This document shows, in pieces, positions 24,908-32,867 of a stretch of DNA of 64,000 nt. A program made the position numbers and the translations under genes. Location: positions 205,553-269,552 of the forward strand of contig JAKLKO010000003.1 of assembly GCA_023150615.1 (NCBI GenBank), in the 5' to 3' direction. The stretch is from Phycisphaerae bacterium. Lineage in GTDB: Bacteria > Planctomycetota > Phycisphaerae > UBA1845 > UTPLA1. The first letter of the stretch is position 1. Each line of letters starts with the position of its first letter. Below the pieces are notes generated by a model. The model was not told the origin of the DNA. It saw only the letters and a list, made by a program, of their open reading frames with translations, and searched no databases.

Positions 24908-26686
24908 GTGACCGATCTTCAACCTATGGACGGCGTCCTGGCAGTGATCATCGCGCGGGCGGGCAGCAAGGGACTGCCGAACAAGTGCGTCCGATCGCTC
25001 GCCGATCGCGCGGTGATCGAATACACGTTCGACCACGCCCAATCCGCGCGAAACATCGACGCGGTCTGCCTCACAACCGACTCGCGCGAGGCCGCCGAGC
25101 TGGCCGCCGCCCGCGGCATTTTCGTCATCGCGCGGCCGCAGGAGCTGGCGAGCGACACGGCCACGGTCGACGCCGCGGTTCGCCACGCCGTCGAACGGTA
25201 CGAAGCCGCGCACCCAGACTTCCGCGCGCGGATGATCGTCCTGTTGTACGGAAACGTCCCGCTGCGCCCGACGGACGCCATCGACCGCGCGATCGAGCAC
25301 CTGCGCTTGACCGGCGCAACGTCCGTCCGCACGGTCGCGCCCGTCACCAAGCAGCACCCCGACTGGCTTCATCGCCTTGACGGTGATCGGTTGCAGAAGT
25401 TTCGCGACAACGACATCTATCGCCGGCAGGACCTCGAGCCGCTCTACTATCACGATGGCGCCGTCGTCGCCCTGACGCGCGAGTCGCTCTACACGCCGCC
25501 GGCGCATGCCCGCGACTTTCACGCCTTCTTCGGCGGCGATCGACGCGCGCTCCTCGTTCGCGCCGATGAGACCGTCGACGTCGATGACGAAGCCGACCTG
25601 CGACTTGCCGAGGCGATCCTCCGCTCCCGCGCGCCCCGACCGGTCGAGATGTGCGGCCGGCGCATCGGGCCCGGCGAGCCGGTCTGGATCATCGCCGAAG
25701 CCGGCGTCAATCACGACGGCCGCCTCGATGACGCGCGCCGGCTGATCGACGCGGCCCGCGCCGCCGGCGCCGACGCAGTCAAGTTCCAGTTCTTCCGCGC
25801 CGATCGACTCGTCGCGCGCAGCGCGCCGACGTGCGCCTACCAGCGTGCGCACGATCGCGATGCGACCAGCCAGCGCGACATGCTCGCCCGGTTGCAGCTT
25901 GACGATTCGCAACTCCGGCAACTCATGGAGCACGCCGCCTCGACCGGGATCGAATTACTCGCCACGCCCTTTGGCGACGACGACGTCCGCATCCTCGCCG
26001 ACCTCGGCGTCCGGGTCCTCAAGATCGCGTCGACCGACCTCGTCAACGCGCCGCTCATCGACGCCGCAATAGTCACGGGCTTGCCGATGGTCGTCTCGTG
26101 CGGTGCGGCCGAGATCGGCGAGATCGACCGCGCCGTCTGCCAGATGCGGCGCGCCGGTGCGGCCGACCGGCTCATTCTGCTGCACTGCATCAGCCGCTAC
26201 CCGACGCCGTTGACTGAATGCAACCTCGCCGCCATCGCGGACCTTTCACGCCGCGCCGGCGTCCCGGTCGGCTTCTCCGATCACACCCGCGAGTCGTTCA
26301 CCGGCGCCCTCGCCGTCTCGGCCGGCGCTACGGTCCTCGAAAAGCACTTGACGCTCGATCGCACCGCCGTGGGCCCGGATCACTTCTTCTCGCTCGAGCC
26401 GCGCGATCTTGCGGACTACGTCGCCATCGCGCGACAGGCCGCCGCGGCCCTCGGAACAGGTCGGATCGCCCTGTGCGAAGGCCAGCGCGAGGTCCGCCGG
26501 GTCGCCCGCGGCCGGCTCATCGCCGCGCGCCCCATCCGCCCCGACGTGCCGCTGACGCCCGACGATCTGGTCGTCCGCCGCGCCGAGGACGGCATCGACG
26601 TCGCCGAGTACGCCGCCGTTATCGGCCGACGGACCCGCATGCCCGTCCGTCCGGAAACACCGCTCACCTGGGCCATGCTCGCCTGA
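24908..26686 (+). CDS. fused CMP-sialate cytidylyltransferase / sialate synthase (NeuA-NeuB type)
   Basis: 592 residues from GTG at 24908; ATG at 24926 and GTG at 24899 are alternatives and none has a clear ribosome site. Residues 1-235 are a NeuA-type cytidylyltransferase (VIIARAGSKGLPNKC, CLTTDSREAAELA, YHDGAVVAL). From about residue 257 comes a NeuB-type synthase (WIIAEAGVNHDG, AGADAVKFQFF, KIASTDLVNAPLI, HCISRYPTPL, GFSDHT, LEKHLTLDR). It ends in a SAF/antifreeze-like domain. One chain would thus condense PEP with an N-acyl amino sugar to a nonulosonic acid and activate it with CTP. Which acid (Neu5Ac, legionaminic, pseudaminic) cannot be read. No 2-epimerase (NeuC) is nearby. Confidence 0.88.
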   Translation: MTDLQPMDGVLAVIIARAGSKGLPNKCVRSLADRAVIEYTFDHAQSARNIDAVCLTTDSREAAELAAARGIFVIARPQELASDTATVDAAVRHAVERYEAAHPDFRARMIVLLYGNVPLRPTDAIDRAIEHLRLTGATSVRTVAPVTKQHPDWLHRLDGDRLQKFRDNDIYRRQDLEPLYYHDGAVVALTRESLYTPPAHARDFHAFFGGDRRALLVRADETVDVDDEADLRLAEAILRSRAPRPVEMCGRRIGPGEPVWIIAEAGVNHDGRLDDARRLIDAARAAGADAVKFQFFRADRLVARSAPTCAYQRAHDRDATSQRDMLARLQLDDSQLRQLMEHAASTGIELLATPFGDDDVRILADLGVRVLKIASTDLVNAPLIDAAIVTGLPMVVSCGAAEIGEIDRAVCQMRRAGAADRLILLHCISRYPTPLTECNLAAIADLSRRAGVPVGFSDHTRESFTGALAVSAGATVLEKHLTLDRTAVGPDHFFSLEPRDLADYVAIARQAAAALGTGRIALCEGQREVRRVARGRLIAARPIRPDVPLTPDDLVVRRAEDGIDVAEYAAVIGRRTRMPVRPETPLTWAMLA

Positions 26687-26781
26687 CCGACACGTGCCGC
26701 CGACGTCCCCGCGCGCACGAGTGCCATCCGCGTGACATCTAAGTGAAACGCCGCGCCCGACGCGCCGATAAGCCGACGGTA

Positions 26782-26799
26782 CGTCACGGGAACGTGACG
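26782..26799. repeat. inverted repeat upstream of the HDOD gene
   Basis: CGTCACG-GGAA-CGTGACG, a perfect 7-bp arm palindrome with a 4-nt centre, 36 nt upstream of the ATG. It could be an operator or an mRNA hairpin. No regulator is identified. Confidence 0.4.
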
Positions 26800-26835
26800 C
26801 GGCCCAGGAATCGTGTACCCGGCAGGAACGACGAC

Positions 26836-27720
26836 ATGAATCCGACGATGGCTCCCGGCAATTCCGACGCGGCAACGATCGTCAACTCGGCGATTCACGG
26901 CATTGGCGAGATCGCGACGCTGCCGGAGATCACCGTCCGCATCATCAGCATCGTCGAAGACCCCAAGAGCACGGCCCGCGACCTGCACGGCGTGATCAAG
27001 AACGACCCGGCACTCGCGACGAAGATCCTGAAGGTCGTCAATTCCGCGTTCTACGGTCTGCCCGGGCAGATCTCGAACCTGGACCGCGCGATCATCCTGC
27101 TCGGCCTGTCCGCGGTGAAGAACATCGCCATCGCCGCGTCGATGACGCGCATGTTCCAGGGCGGCACGTCGATCGAGGGCTTCTCGGGCATGGACCTCTG
27201 GCGGCACAGCGCCGCCGTCGGCGTCGCCTCACGCGCGATCGCCACGATCCAGGGTGCGATCTGCCTCGAGGAGATGTTCCTCGCCGGGCTGATCCACGAC
27301 CTCGGCCTTCTGGTCGAGCGCCAGGCGCTGCCGAAGAAGATCGCCGAGGTCATCGCGCGCTACAAGGCCGCGCCGAAGAAGTTCTGCACGATCGAAGAGG
27401 AAGTCATCGGCGCCGATCACCAGGCGTTCGGCCAAGCGCTGGCCACGAAGTGGCGTTTCCCGCGCAGCCTCACGACCGTCATCGGATATCACCACAAACC
27501 GCAACTGCTCGCGGCCGAGTTCCGCCCCATCACCGACATCGTCCACGTCGCGGACATCCTTGCCTGCAAGGCCGGCCTGGGCTTCTCGCTCACGGCCGGG
27601 TTCGACGACGTGACGCCCGAACTGCTGGAATCGGTCAGCCTCTCACAAAGCGACGCCGATCGCATCATCGCCGAGCTGCCCGAGCACGTCACTGCGGCCG
27701 AGACGCTCTTCCACTCGTAA
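26836..27720 (+). CDS. HDOD-domain signalling protein
   Basis: 294 residues from an ATG with AGGAA eight bases upstream. The HDOD domain spans most of the chain: ATLPEITVRIISIVEDPKS, VVNSAFYGLPGQISNLDRAI, LGLSAVKNIAIAASM, LAGLIHDLGLLVERQA and GADHQAFGQALATKW. HDOD proteins are HD-like but usually lack phosphodiesterase activity and act in regulatory networks, often with c-di-GMP or two-component systems. No output or receiver domain is attached, so its partner is unknown. Confidence 0.87.
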   Translation: MNPTMAPGNSDAATIVNSAIHGIGEIATLPEITVRIISIVEDPKSTARDLHGVIKNDPALATKILKVVNSAFYGLPGQISNLDRAIILLGLSAVKNIAIAASMTRMFQGGTSIEGFSGMDLWRHSAAVGVASRAIATIQGAICLEEMFLAGLIHDLGLLVERQALPKKIAEVIARYKAAPKKFCTIEEEVIGADHQAFGQALATKWRFPRSLTTVIGYHHKPQLLAAEFRPITDIVHVADILACKAGLGFSLTAGFDDVTPELLESVSLSQSDADRIIAELPEHVTAAETLFHS

Positions 27721-27765
27721 GCCGCATCGCGTTGCCACGATGACCGGATCGACTGCGCCGGCCGC

Positions 27766-28374
27766 TTAGCGACCGCGCCGGCCCCGAGGCTTCTTCTTTG
27801 CGGAAACGCGTGGCGGCTTCGCATCCCGAACACGCTCCTGCAGCGCCTGCACCTCGCGCTGCAGCGACTCGACCGTCGCGCGCAGCGCCGATGCCTCGTC
27901 CGGTGCAGGCGGCGGTTCGGAAGCCGCCGACGCGTCCCCGCGATTCTGCTTCAGCCAGGACTGCGCCCAAGAAAGCGGATTGGAACCGGTCACCGCGCCC
28001 AGCCCGGGGAAACCCGCCTGTCGCAGAAAGTTCTCGAACTGCGATTGCGATTGCAGAAACGACTCGAACGCCCGGCCGAAGTAGTTTTCGATGAACAGCC
28101 GCAGCATCTGCTGATTGGCCTGAATGACCTGGTGCAGCAGGTCCGCGCCAAAGAGCTGCATCTTCGGCGGATCGTGCTCGAGGATCATCTGCGTCAGCAC
28201 GAGCGGCGTGATGTTCTCGCCCGTCTTCGAGTCCGTGACGACAATCGTGCGGCCTTCGCGGACGAGACGGTGCAGGTCGGCCAGCGTGACGTGGCGGCTG
28301 CGCGTCACGTCGTAGAACCGCCGATTGGGATACTTCTTGATTTCGAGCACCTGGCCGGCCGGCGATTCGGACAT
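27766..28374 (-). CDS. phaR: polyhydroxyalkanoate synthesis repressor PhaR
   Basis: 202 residues from ATG at MSESPAGQV. The N-terminal DNA-binding/accumulation domain is clear: IKKYPNRRFYDVTRSRHVTL, LVREGRTIVVTDSKTGENIT and LTQMILEHD. Next come the PHB-accumulation segment (LLHQVIQANQQMLRLFIENY), a Pro/Ala linker, a short coiled coil (LRATVESLQREVQALQERV) and a basic Lys/Arg tail. In studied bacteria PhaR senses PHA granules and represses phaP and itself. It is divergent from a phasin gene and near phaC, which supports that role. Confidence 0.92.
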   Translation of the reverse strand: MSESPAGQVLEIKKYPNRRFYDVTRSRHVTLADLHRLVREGRTIVVTDSKTGENITPLVLTQMILEHDPPKMQLFGADLLHQVIQANQQMLRLFIENYFGRAFESFLQSQSQFENFLRQAGFPGLGAVTGSNPLSWAQSWLKQNRGDASAASEPPPAPDEASALRATVESLQREVQALQERVRDAKPPRVSAKKKPRGRRGR

Positions 28375-28401
28375 GTTCGGAACCCCTTTTCTTTTGCTAT
28401 C

Positions 28402-28544
28402 GCACAAATTCTAACGCATAATTGCGAAAAAGTCATCTCAAAAATAACTGTATCATGCTTATTTACAAAGACTTACGCCGAGATTCGATAATTTGTGCGA
28501 GTGCACAAAAATCTGTTGCTTTCCGACCGGGCGACCGATACACT
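28402..28544. promoter_or_regulatory. phaR/phasin divergent control region with TTTGTGC/GCACAAA sites
   Basis: An unusually AT-rich stretch. For the phasin gene: -35 TTGCTT (28516-28521), 17-nt spacer, -10 TACACT (28539-28544). Just upstream is a perfect inverted repeat TTTGTGC-GAGT-GCACAAA (28492-28509). For phaR (minus strand) a -10 TAGAAT lies at 28408-28413. It partly overlaps GCACAAAT (28402-28409), the exact reverse complement of ATTTGTGC at 28491-28498. The spacing resembles the TGC-N3/4-GCA sites described for PhaR in other bacteria, so these are good candidates for PhaR operators. Confidence 0.55.
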
Positions 28545-28598
28545 TTCTCCAGACGGATGCGGAAGTTCGAGCACCGTCCGAGACAGGAGTGTAATCCC

Positions 28599-29063
28599 AT
28601 GGCGACCGAGACGAAAGACACGTTCAACAACCTCTTCAAGCAGGCCTCGCGAAGCTTCGAGACCCTCTTCAATTCGGGCACCAAGCTCCAGGAAGAGGCG
28701 TTCCGGATGTTCTCCCAGCCGTTCACCGGCTGCGAGACCCTCGAGGACGTCTGCCGGCGCGGCGAGCAGTTCACGACCGACCTGATCGGCACGATTCAGC
28801 GCAACATGGCCGAGTCGTTCAAGGCCGCCGACGCGCAGTGCAAGAACAGCGTTGACCTCGTCCGAAAGACATTCGAGGTCGCGGATCGGCGCGGCGACGC
28901 CGACGTGCGCGACCGGGCCGTCAGCTTCTGGCAGGCGACGTTTGACGCGTTCCGCACGGCCAACGAGATCTCGACGAAGACGGGAATGCAGACGATCGAG
29001 AACTGGTCCAGCTTCTGGACCAGCGCCTTCAACCTCCCGTCGAAGAGCGCGGCCGCCAAGTAA
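28599..29063 (+). CDS. phaP: phasin-like PHA granule protein
   Basis: 154 residues from an ATG with AGGAG nine bases upstream. All-helical, amphipathic, no signal or membrane segment: DTFNNLFKQASRSFETLF, then GEQFTTDLIGTIQRNMAESF and a Trp/Phe-rich C-terminus (NWSSFWTSAFNLPS). This matches the phasin pattern of small granule-coating proteins, though primary sequence is poorly conserved in the family. Context (divergent PhaR, downstream PhaC, operator-like sites, own promoter and terminator) makes the call stronger than the sequence alone. Confidence 0.75.
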   Translation: MATETKDTFNNLFKQASRSFETLFNSGTKLQEEAFRMFSQPFTGCETLEDVCRRGEQFTTDLIGTIQRNMAESFKAADAQCKNSVDLVRKTFEVADRRGDADVRDRAVSFWQATFDAFRTANEISTKTGMQTIENWSSFWTSAFNLPSKSAAAK

Positions 29064-29134
29064 TCCCCGCCGACCGCTCGAACGGATCGCCCGCGACGCG
29101 CCGGCGATTCCGCGACGGCCGGACCGAGATTTCC

Positions 29135-29180
29135 AGCGCCGGGATGACTTGCGCGAGCCGCGTCCCGGCGCTTTTTCTTT
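29135..29180 (+). terminator. intrinsic terminator after the phasin gene
   Basis: A perfect 10-bp stem AGCGCCGGGA/TCCCGGCGCT, 18-nt loop, followed by a TTTTT run and further T-rich sequence. It lies about 70 nt after the phasin stop and separates high-level phasin expression from the synthase genes. Confidence 0.85.
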
Positions 29181-29223
29181 GCTCGCAGGCGCGCCGCGGC
29201 TTCGCGCCGGATGCATCGGACCC

Positions 29224-29229
29224 TACAAT
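29224..29229 (+). promoter_or_regulatory. candidate -10 box for the phaE-like/phaC unit
   Basis: TACAAT lies 39 nt before the GTG start of the next gene; TTCGCG at 29201-29206 is a poor -35 at 17-nt spacing. The box directly follows the phasin terminator, so a separate promoter is plausible. Confidence 0.3.
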
Positions 29230-29268
29230 CGCCTCCGGTTCATCCGTCGCTTCGAACAGGAGACGCAC

Positions 29269-29781
29269 GTGTCCACCTCACCGAACGCCTCCGCCGGTCC
29301 GTTCGATCCCGTCATGAAGTTCTGGCAGGACCTGTGGGCACAGGCCACGTCCGCGATGCCCTCGGCCACACCGCCGCCCGCGCCGGCGCCCGAACTGCTC
29401 GCACAGATGCGACGCGCCTTCTTCGACGCCATGGCCCGCTTCTGCGATGACTACATGCGGTCTCCGCAGTTCCTCGACATGATGAAGCAGACCATGGACA
29501 ACGCGCTCGCGTTCCGAAAGCAGCTCAACGAGTTTCTGGCCGGCGCCTTGCACGCCTCTCAGATGCCTACGCAGGACGACACCGGCGAGGTGCTGGAAAC
29601 GCTCCACGCCATCGAATCCCGGGTGCTGCAGCGAGTGGAAGAGCTGAGCCACCGGATCGCGGCTCTCGAACGCCGCAAGTCCCCCGCCTCCAACGGCGCC
29701 GGGCGCGGACGGGCCGCACGACGTACCGCTCGAACGCGACGTTCCGTTCGAGCCGCCGCGAAATCCGGCCGCGCCCGCTGA
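29269..29781 (+). CDS. PhaE- or phasin-like PHA-associated protein
   Basis: 170 residues from a GTG with AGGAG six bases upstream. Helical: FDPVMKFWQDLWAQATSAM, a Pro/Ala linker, then FFDAMARFCDDYMRSPQFLD. A heptad-like C-terminal helix (IESRVLQRVEELSHRIAALE) leads into a very basic tail of about 35 residues rich in Arg, Ala and Ser. It precedes a class III phaC by 38 nt, the place where the second synthase subunit PhaE is expected. Yet it is shorter than typical PhaE (about 350 residues), so phasin is the alternative. Confidence 0.55.
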   Translation: MSTSPNASAGPFDPVMKFWQDLWAQATSAMPSATPPPAPAPELLAQMRRAFFDAMARFCDDYMRSPQFLDMMKQTMDNALAFRKQLNEFLAGALHASQMPTQDDTGEVLETLHAIESRVLQRVEELSHRIAALERRKSPASNGAGRGRAARRTARTRRSVRAAAKSGRAR

Positions 29782-29819
29782 GGCGCCGCCGCCCGCGACG
29801 CAGTTAGGGGAGATACACC

Positions 29820-30926
29820 GTGACGCAGACCCAGACGATGCCGTTTCCCTGGTTCGGCACCCATCCGTTCACGCCCGACGTGCAGGGGTTCTTCGAACGC
29901 CTCATGGCGCTGCCGAAGATCATGGAGATCGCGCGGCGCATTCCCAAGGGATGCACGCCCTCGGAGATCGTCTATGAAGAGGACAACCTCCGCCTCTTGC
30001 GCTACACGTGGGGACCGGAGAAGAAGTACGCCACGCCGCTGCTGATCGTCTTCGCTCTCGTCAACCGTTCCTACATCCTCGATCTGATGCCGGCCAAGAG
30101 CGTCGTGCGGCATTTCCTCCGCGCCGGCTTCGACGTCTATCTCATCGACTGGGGAGTGCCGACCTACGGCGACCGGCACGTCGGGCTCGAGCGCTACATC
30201 GAGACGTACCAGCACAACGTTGTCGATTACATCCGCGAGCGCACCGGCCAGGAGCAGATCAACCTGATGGGCTACTGCATGGGCGGAACCATGTCCGCCA
30301 TGTACGCCGCGCTGCATCCGGACCGCATCAAGAACCTCATCCTGATGACCGCGCCGATCGACTTCTCGCAGCGCGAGAGCCTCCTGTCGCTCTGGTCCGA
30401 CGAGCGCTACTTCGACGTGGATTCGTTCGTCGAGGTCTTCGGTAACGCGCCGCCGCAGTACCTCCAGTTCAACTTCCAGCTCCTCAAGCCGGTCACCAAC
30501 TTCGTCGAGAAGTACTTCAACTTCTACGAGAAGATGACGGACGAAAGATTCCTTGAGGAATTCATCGCCATGGAGCAGTGGGTCAACGACAACATCCCCG
30601 TTGCCGGCGAGACCTTCCGCCAGTTCGTCCGCTACGGCTTCCAGCAGAACCTGCTCATCAAGAACCAGTGGCCCATCGGCCGCAAGCGCGTCAACCTTCG
30701 CAACATCGCCTGTCCCGTTCTCAATCTCATGGCCACCGCTGACCACCTCGTTCCGTGCGGCCAGAGTCGCGGCTTCAACGACCTCGTCGCATCCAAAGAC
30801 CGCACGTCGATCGAGTTCCCCGCCGGGCACATCGGCCTGGCCGTGGGATCGAAGGCGCAGGCCGAGCTCTGGCCGAAGGCCTGCGACTGGCTCGCCCAGC
30901 GCTCCGACCCGCTCGACGACGAATAG
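29820..30926 (+). CDS. phaC: class III poly(3-hydroxyalkanoate) synthase subunit PhaC
   Basis: 368 residues from a GTG preceded by AGGGGAG. Polymerises hydroxyacyl-CoA thioesters into PHA on the granule surface. The alpha/beta-hydrolase core has the lipase-box-like GYCMGG with nucleophile C153, catalytic Asp in TADHLVP (D308) and His in AGHIGL (H337). These are close to C149/D302/H331 of the Allochromatium enzyme. Length and motif spacing fit class III, which needs a PhaE partner; the preceding gene is the candidate. Confidence 0.94.
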   Translation: MTQTQTMPFPWFGTHPFTPDVQGFFERLMALPKIMEIARRIPKGCTPSEIVYEEDNLRLLRYTWGPEKKYATPLLIVFALVNRSYILDLMPAKSVVRHFLRAGFDVYLIDWGVPTYGDRHVGLERYIETYQHNVVDYIRERTGQEQINLMGYCMGGTMSAMYAALHPDRIKNLILMTAPIDFSQRESLLSLWSDERYFDVDSFVEVFGNAPPQYLQFNFQLLKPVTNFVEKYFNFYEKMTDERFLEEFIAMEQWVNDNIPVAGETFRQFVRYGFQQNLLIKNQWPIGRKRVNLRNIACPVLNLMATADHLVPCGQSRGFNDLVASKDRTSIEFPAGHIGLAVGSKAQAELWPKACDWLAQRSDPLDDE

Positions 30927-31025
30927 GCCGCATGCGTCCGACATCGCAGCCCTCCCCCCGCGCCACCGCGGCGACGCTACAATCGCCTGCCCGGTCCGCC
31001 GACGGCCGGGTGGAGGACTTCCCGC

Positions 31026-32471
31026 GTGTGGTCTCGACGATTCGCGCCGCTCCTGACGGCGGCCATGCTCGTGAGCGGCTGCGCTGCGACGATCATGCCG
31101 CCGGACCTCGGCGGACTGTATTCGCGCGCGGCCGCGTCCAGCGACGTGGATCGAAACCCGGTGATTGTGATCCCGGGAATCCTCGGCAGCCGGCTGGTCG
31201 ATGGCGAGTCGGGCCGCGTCGTCTGGGGTGCGTTCGGCGGCGGCTACGCGAATCCGCAGACGCCTGACGGCGCGCGGCTCGTCGCGCTGCCGATGCGATC
31301 CGGCGCCGCGCTGCATGAATCGCGCGATGAGGTGCAGCCCTCCGGCGTGCTCGACCGAGTTCGGCTCGATTTGCTCGGCCTGCCGATCGAGCTGCAGGCC
31401 TACACCAACATCCTCGCCACGCTCGGCGCGGGCGGATACCGCGATGAGCTGCTCGGCCGCAGCGGCGCGGTCCGCTACGGCGATCAGCACTTCACCTGCT
31501 TTCAGTTCGACTATGACTGGCGGCGCGACAATGTCGAGAACGCCGGCCGACTGCACGAGTTCATCGTCGAGCGACGCAACTACCTCCGCTCCATCTACCG
31601 CAACAAGTTCAACCGGGCCGACGCCGATGTGAAGTTCGACATCGTCGCGCACTCGATGGGCGGACTGGTCGCCCGCTACTTCCTGCGCTACGGCGATGCC
31701 GACCTGCCGGCGGATGGGTCGGCCCCGCCGATCACATGGGCCGGCGCGACGTTCGTCGAGCGCGTCGTGCTTGTCGGAACGCCGAATGCCGGCTCGATCC
31801 ACGCCCTCGACGAACTGGTGAACGGCGCGCAGATCGCCGGCGTCCTGCCGCGGTATGACGCGGCCATCGTCGGGACCATGCCGTCGGTGTACCAGCTCCT
31901 GCCCCGCGCGCGGCACGGCTGCGTCGTCGATGCCTCTGACAACAAATCGATCATCGGAGATCTCTTCAACCCGGTGCTCTGGGAGCGTCTCAACTGGGGG
32001 CTCGCATCGCCGCGGGCCGACCGCTGGCTGCGCGAACTGCTGCCCGCGGTCATCGAACCCGATGCGCGACGCAGGATCGCCCTCGAACACCAGCGCAAGT
32101 GCCTCGAGCGGGCCGCGCAGTTCGCCGCCGCGCTTGACGCGCCCGCCGAACCACCCGCCGGCATCGAGCTCTACCTGTTCGCCGGCGACGCGGTGCCGAC
32201 CGACGCCGTCGCATCGGTGAACGCATCAACGGGTGAAATCCGGATGATCCGGCGACAACCGGGCGACGGCACCGTGCTGCGAAGCAGCGCGCTGATGGAC
32301 GAGCGCCTCGCGCTGGGCTGGTCGCGAAAGATTGTCTCGCCGATCCGCTGGACGGGCGTCACGTTCCTTTTCGAGGATCACCTCGGCCTGACGCGCAGCC
32401 CGATCTTCGCCGACAACGTGCTCTACCTGCTGCTCGAAGGGCAGCGCTCAAAACGGGCGGCTGGTTTATGA
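31026..32471 (+). CDS. LCAT/PDAT-like acyltransferase or lipase lipoprotein
   Basis: 481 residues from GTG. The signal peptide ends in a lipobox (LLTAAMLVSGC), so it is a likely lipoprotein. Alpha/beta-hydrolase features: NPVIVIPGILGSRLVD (oxyanion region), FQFDYDWRRDNVENAGRL, and the nucleophile elbow IVAHSMGGLVARYFL followed by LVGTPNAGS. This is the LCAT family pattern (PF02450-like), acting on acyl esters of lipids. Its place 99 nt after phaC might hint at polymer or lipid turnover, but an exported enzyme would not reach cytoplasmic granules. Confidence 0.78.
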   Translation: MWSRRFAPLLTAAMLVSGCAATIMPPDLGGLYSRAAASSDVDRNPVIVIPGILGSRLVDGESGRVVWGAFGGGYANPQTPDGARLVALPMRSGAALHESRDEVQPSGVLDRVRLDLLGLPIELQAYTNILATLGAGGYRDELLGRSGAVRYGDQHFTCFQFDYDWRRDNVENAGRLHEFIVERRNYLRSIYRNKFNRADADVKFDIVAHSMGGLVARYFLRYGDADLPADGSAPPITWAGATFVERVVLVGTPNAGSIHALDELVNGAQIAGVLPRYDAAIVGTMPSVYQLLPRARHGCVVDASDNKSIIGDLFNPVLWERLNWGLASPRADRWLRELLPAVIEPDARRRIALEHQRKCLERAAQFAAALDAPAEPPAGIELYLFAGDAVPTDAVASVNASTGEIRMIRRQPGDGTVLRSSALMDERLALGWSRKIVSPIRWTGVTFLFEDHLGLTRSPIFADNVLYLLLEGQRSKRAAGL

Positions 32472-32511
32472 CGGAAGGAGTGGCCGGAGCGGTCGGGCAA
32501 CGGCGGTCGAC

Positions 32512-32784
32512 CTACGTTGTCACGAGCGCCGCGGTGCGCTGATCCGCGAGGACTTCCTCGCTGGGCACCATCGTGATCACGTCCCATGGGCAGACCTGCG
32601 CGCACAGCTTGCAGCCGATGCACCGCCCCATGTCGATCGTGCAGACGCCCATCGCGTACCCCGGATGCGATGGGTCGTGCACCTTGTCGATGCAATCCAC
32701 CGGGCAGACCGTGATGCACGCCTCACAGCCGGTGCAGAGATCCTCATCGAGGATCGCCAGTTGTTTCGGCAGCTTCTTCGCCAT
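32512..32784 (-). CDS. 2x[4Fe-4S] ferredoxin
   Basis: 90 residues. Two cluster motifs: LCTGCEACITVCPVDC and RCIGCKLCAQVCPWD, joined by a linker with one more Cys (GVCTIDMG). A small electron carrier in the cytoplasm; the donor and acceptor are unknown. It is convergent with the LCAT-like gene and lies 83 nt downstream of the cysteine hydrolase gene. Confidence 0.92.
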   Translation of the reverse strand: MAKKLPKQLAILDEDLCTGCEACITVCPVDCIDKVHDPSHPGYAMGVCTIDMGRCIGCKLCAQVCPWDVITMVPSEEVLADQRTAALVTT

Positions 32785-32867
32785 CGCGGAAGACGTCCCG
32801 TTGCAATCGCATCGATTCCGGCCGGTCGATCGCCCGGCCTGCGGGGAGATTAGTCGTCCGAGGCCGC

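Noticed and set aside
29559..32090. 843-codon open frame antisense to phaC and the LCAT-like gene
   Set aside because: Shadow frame caused by GC-rich third positions; its product is low in recognisable motifs, while the opposite strand has clear catalytic residues.
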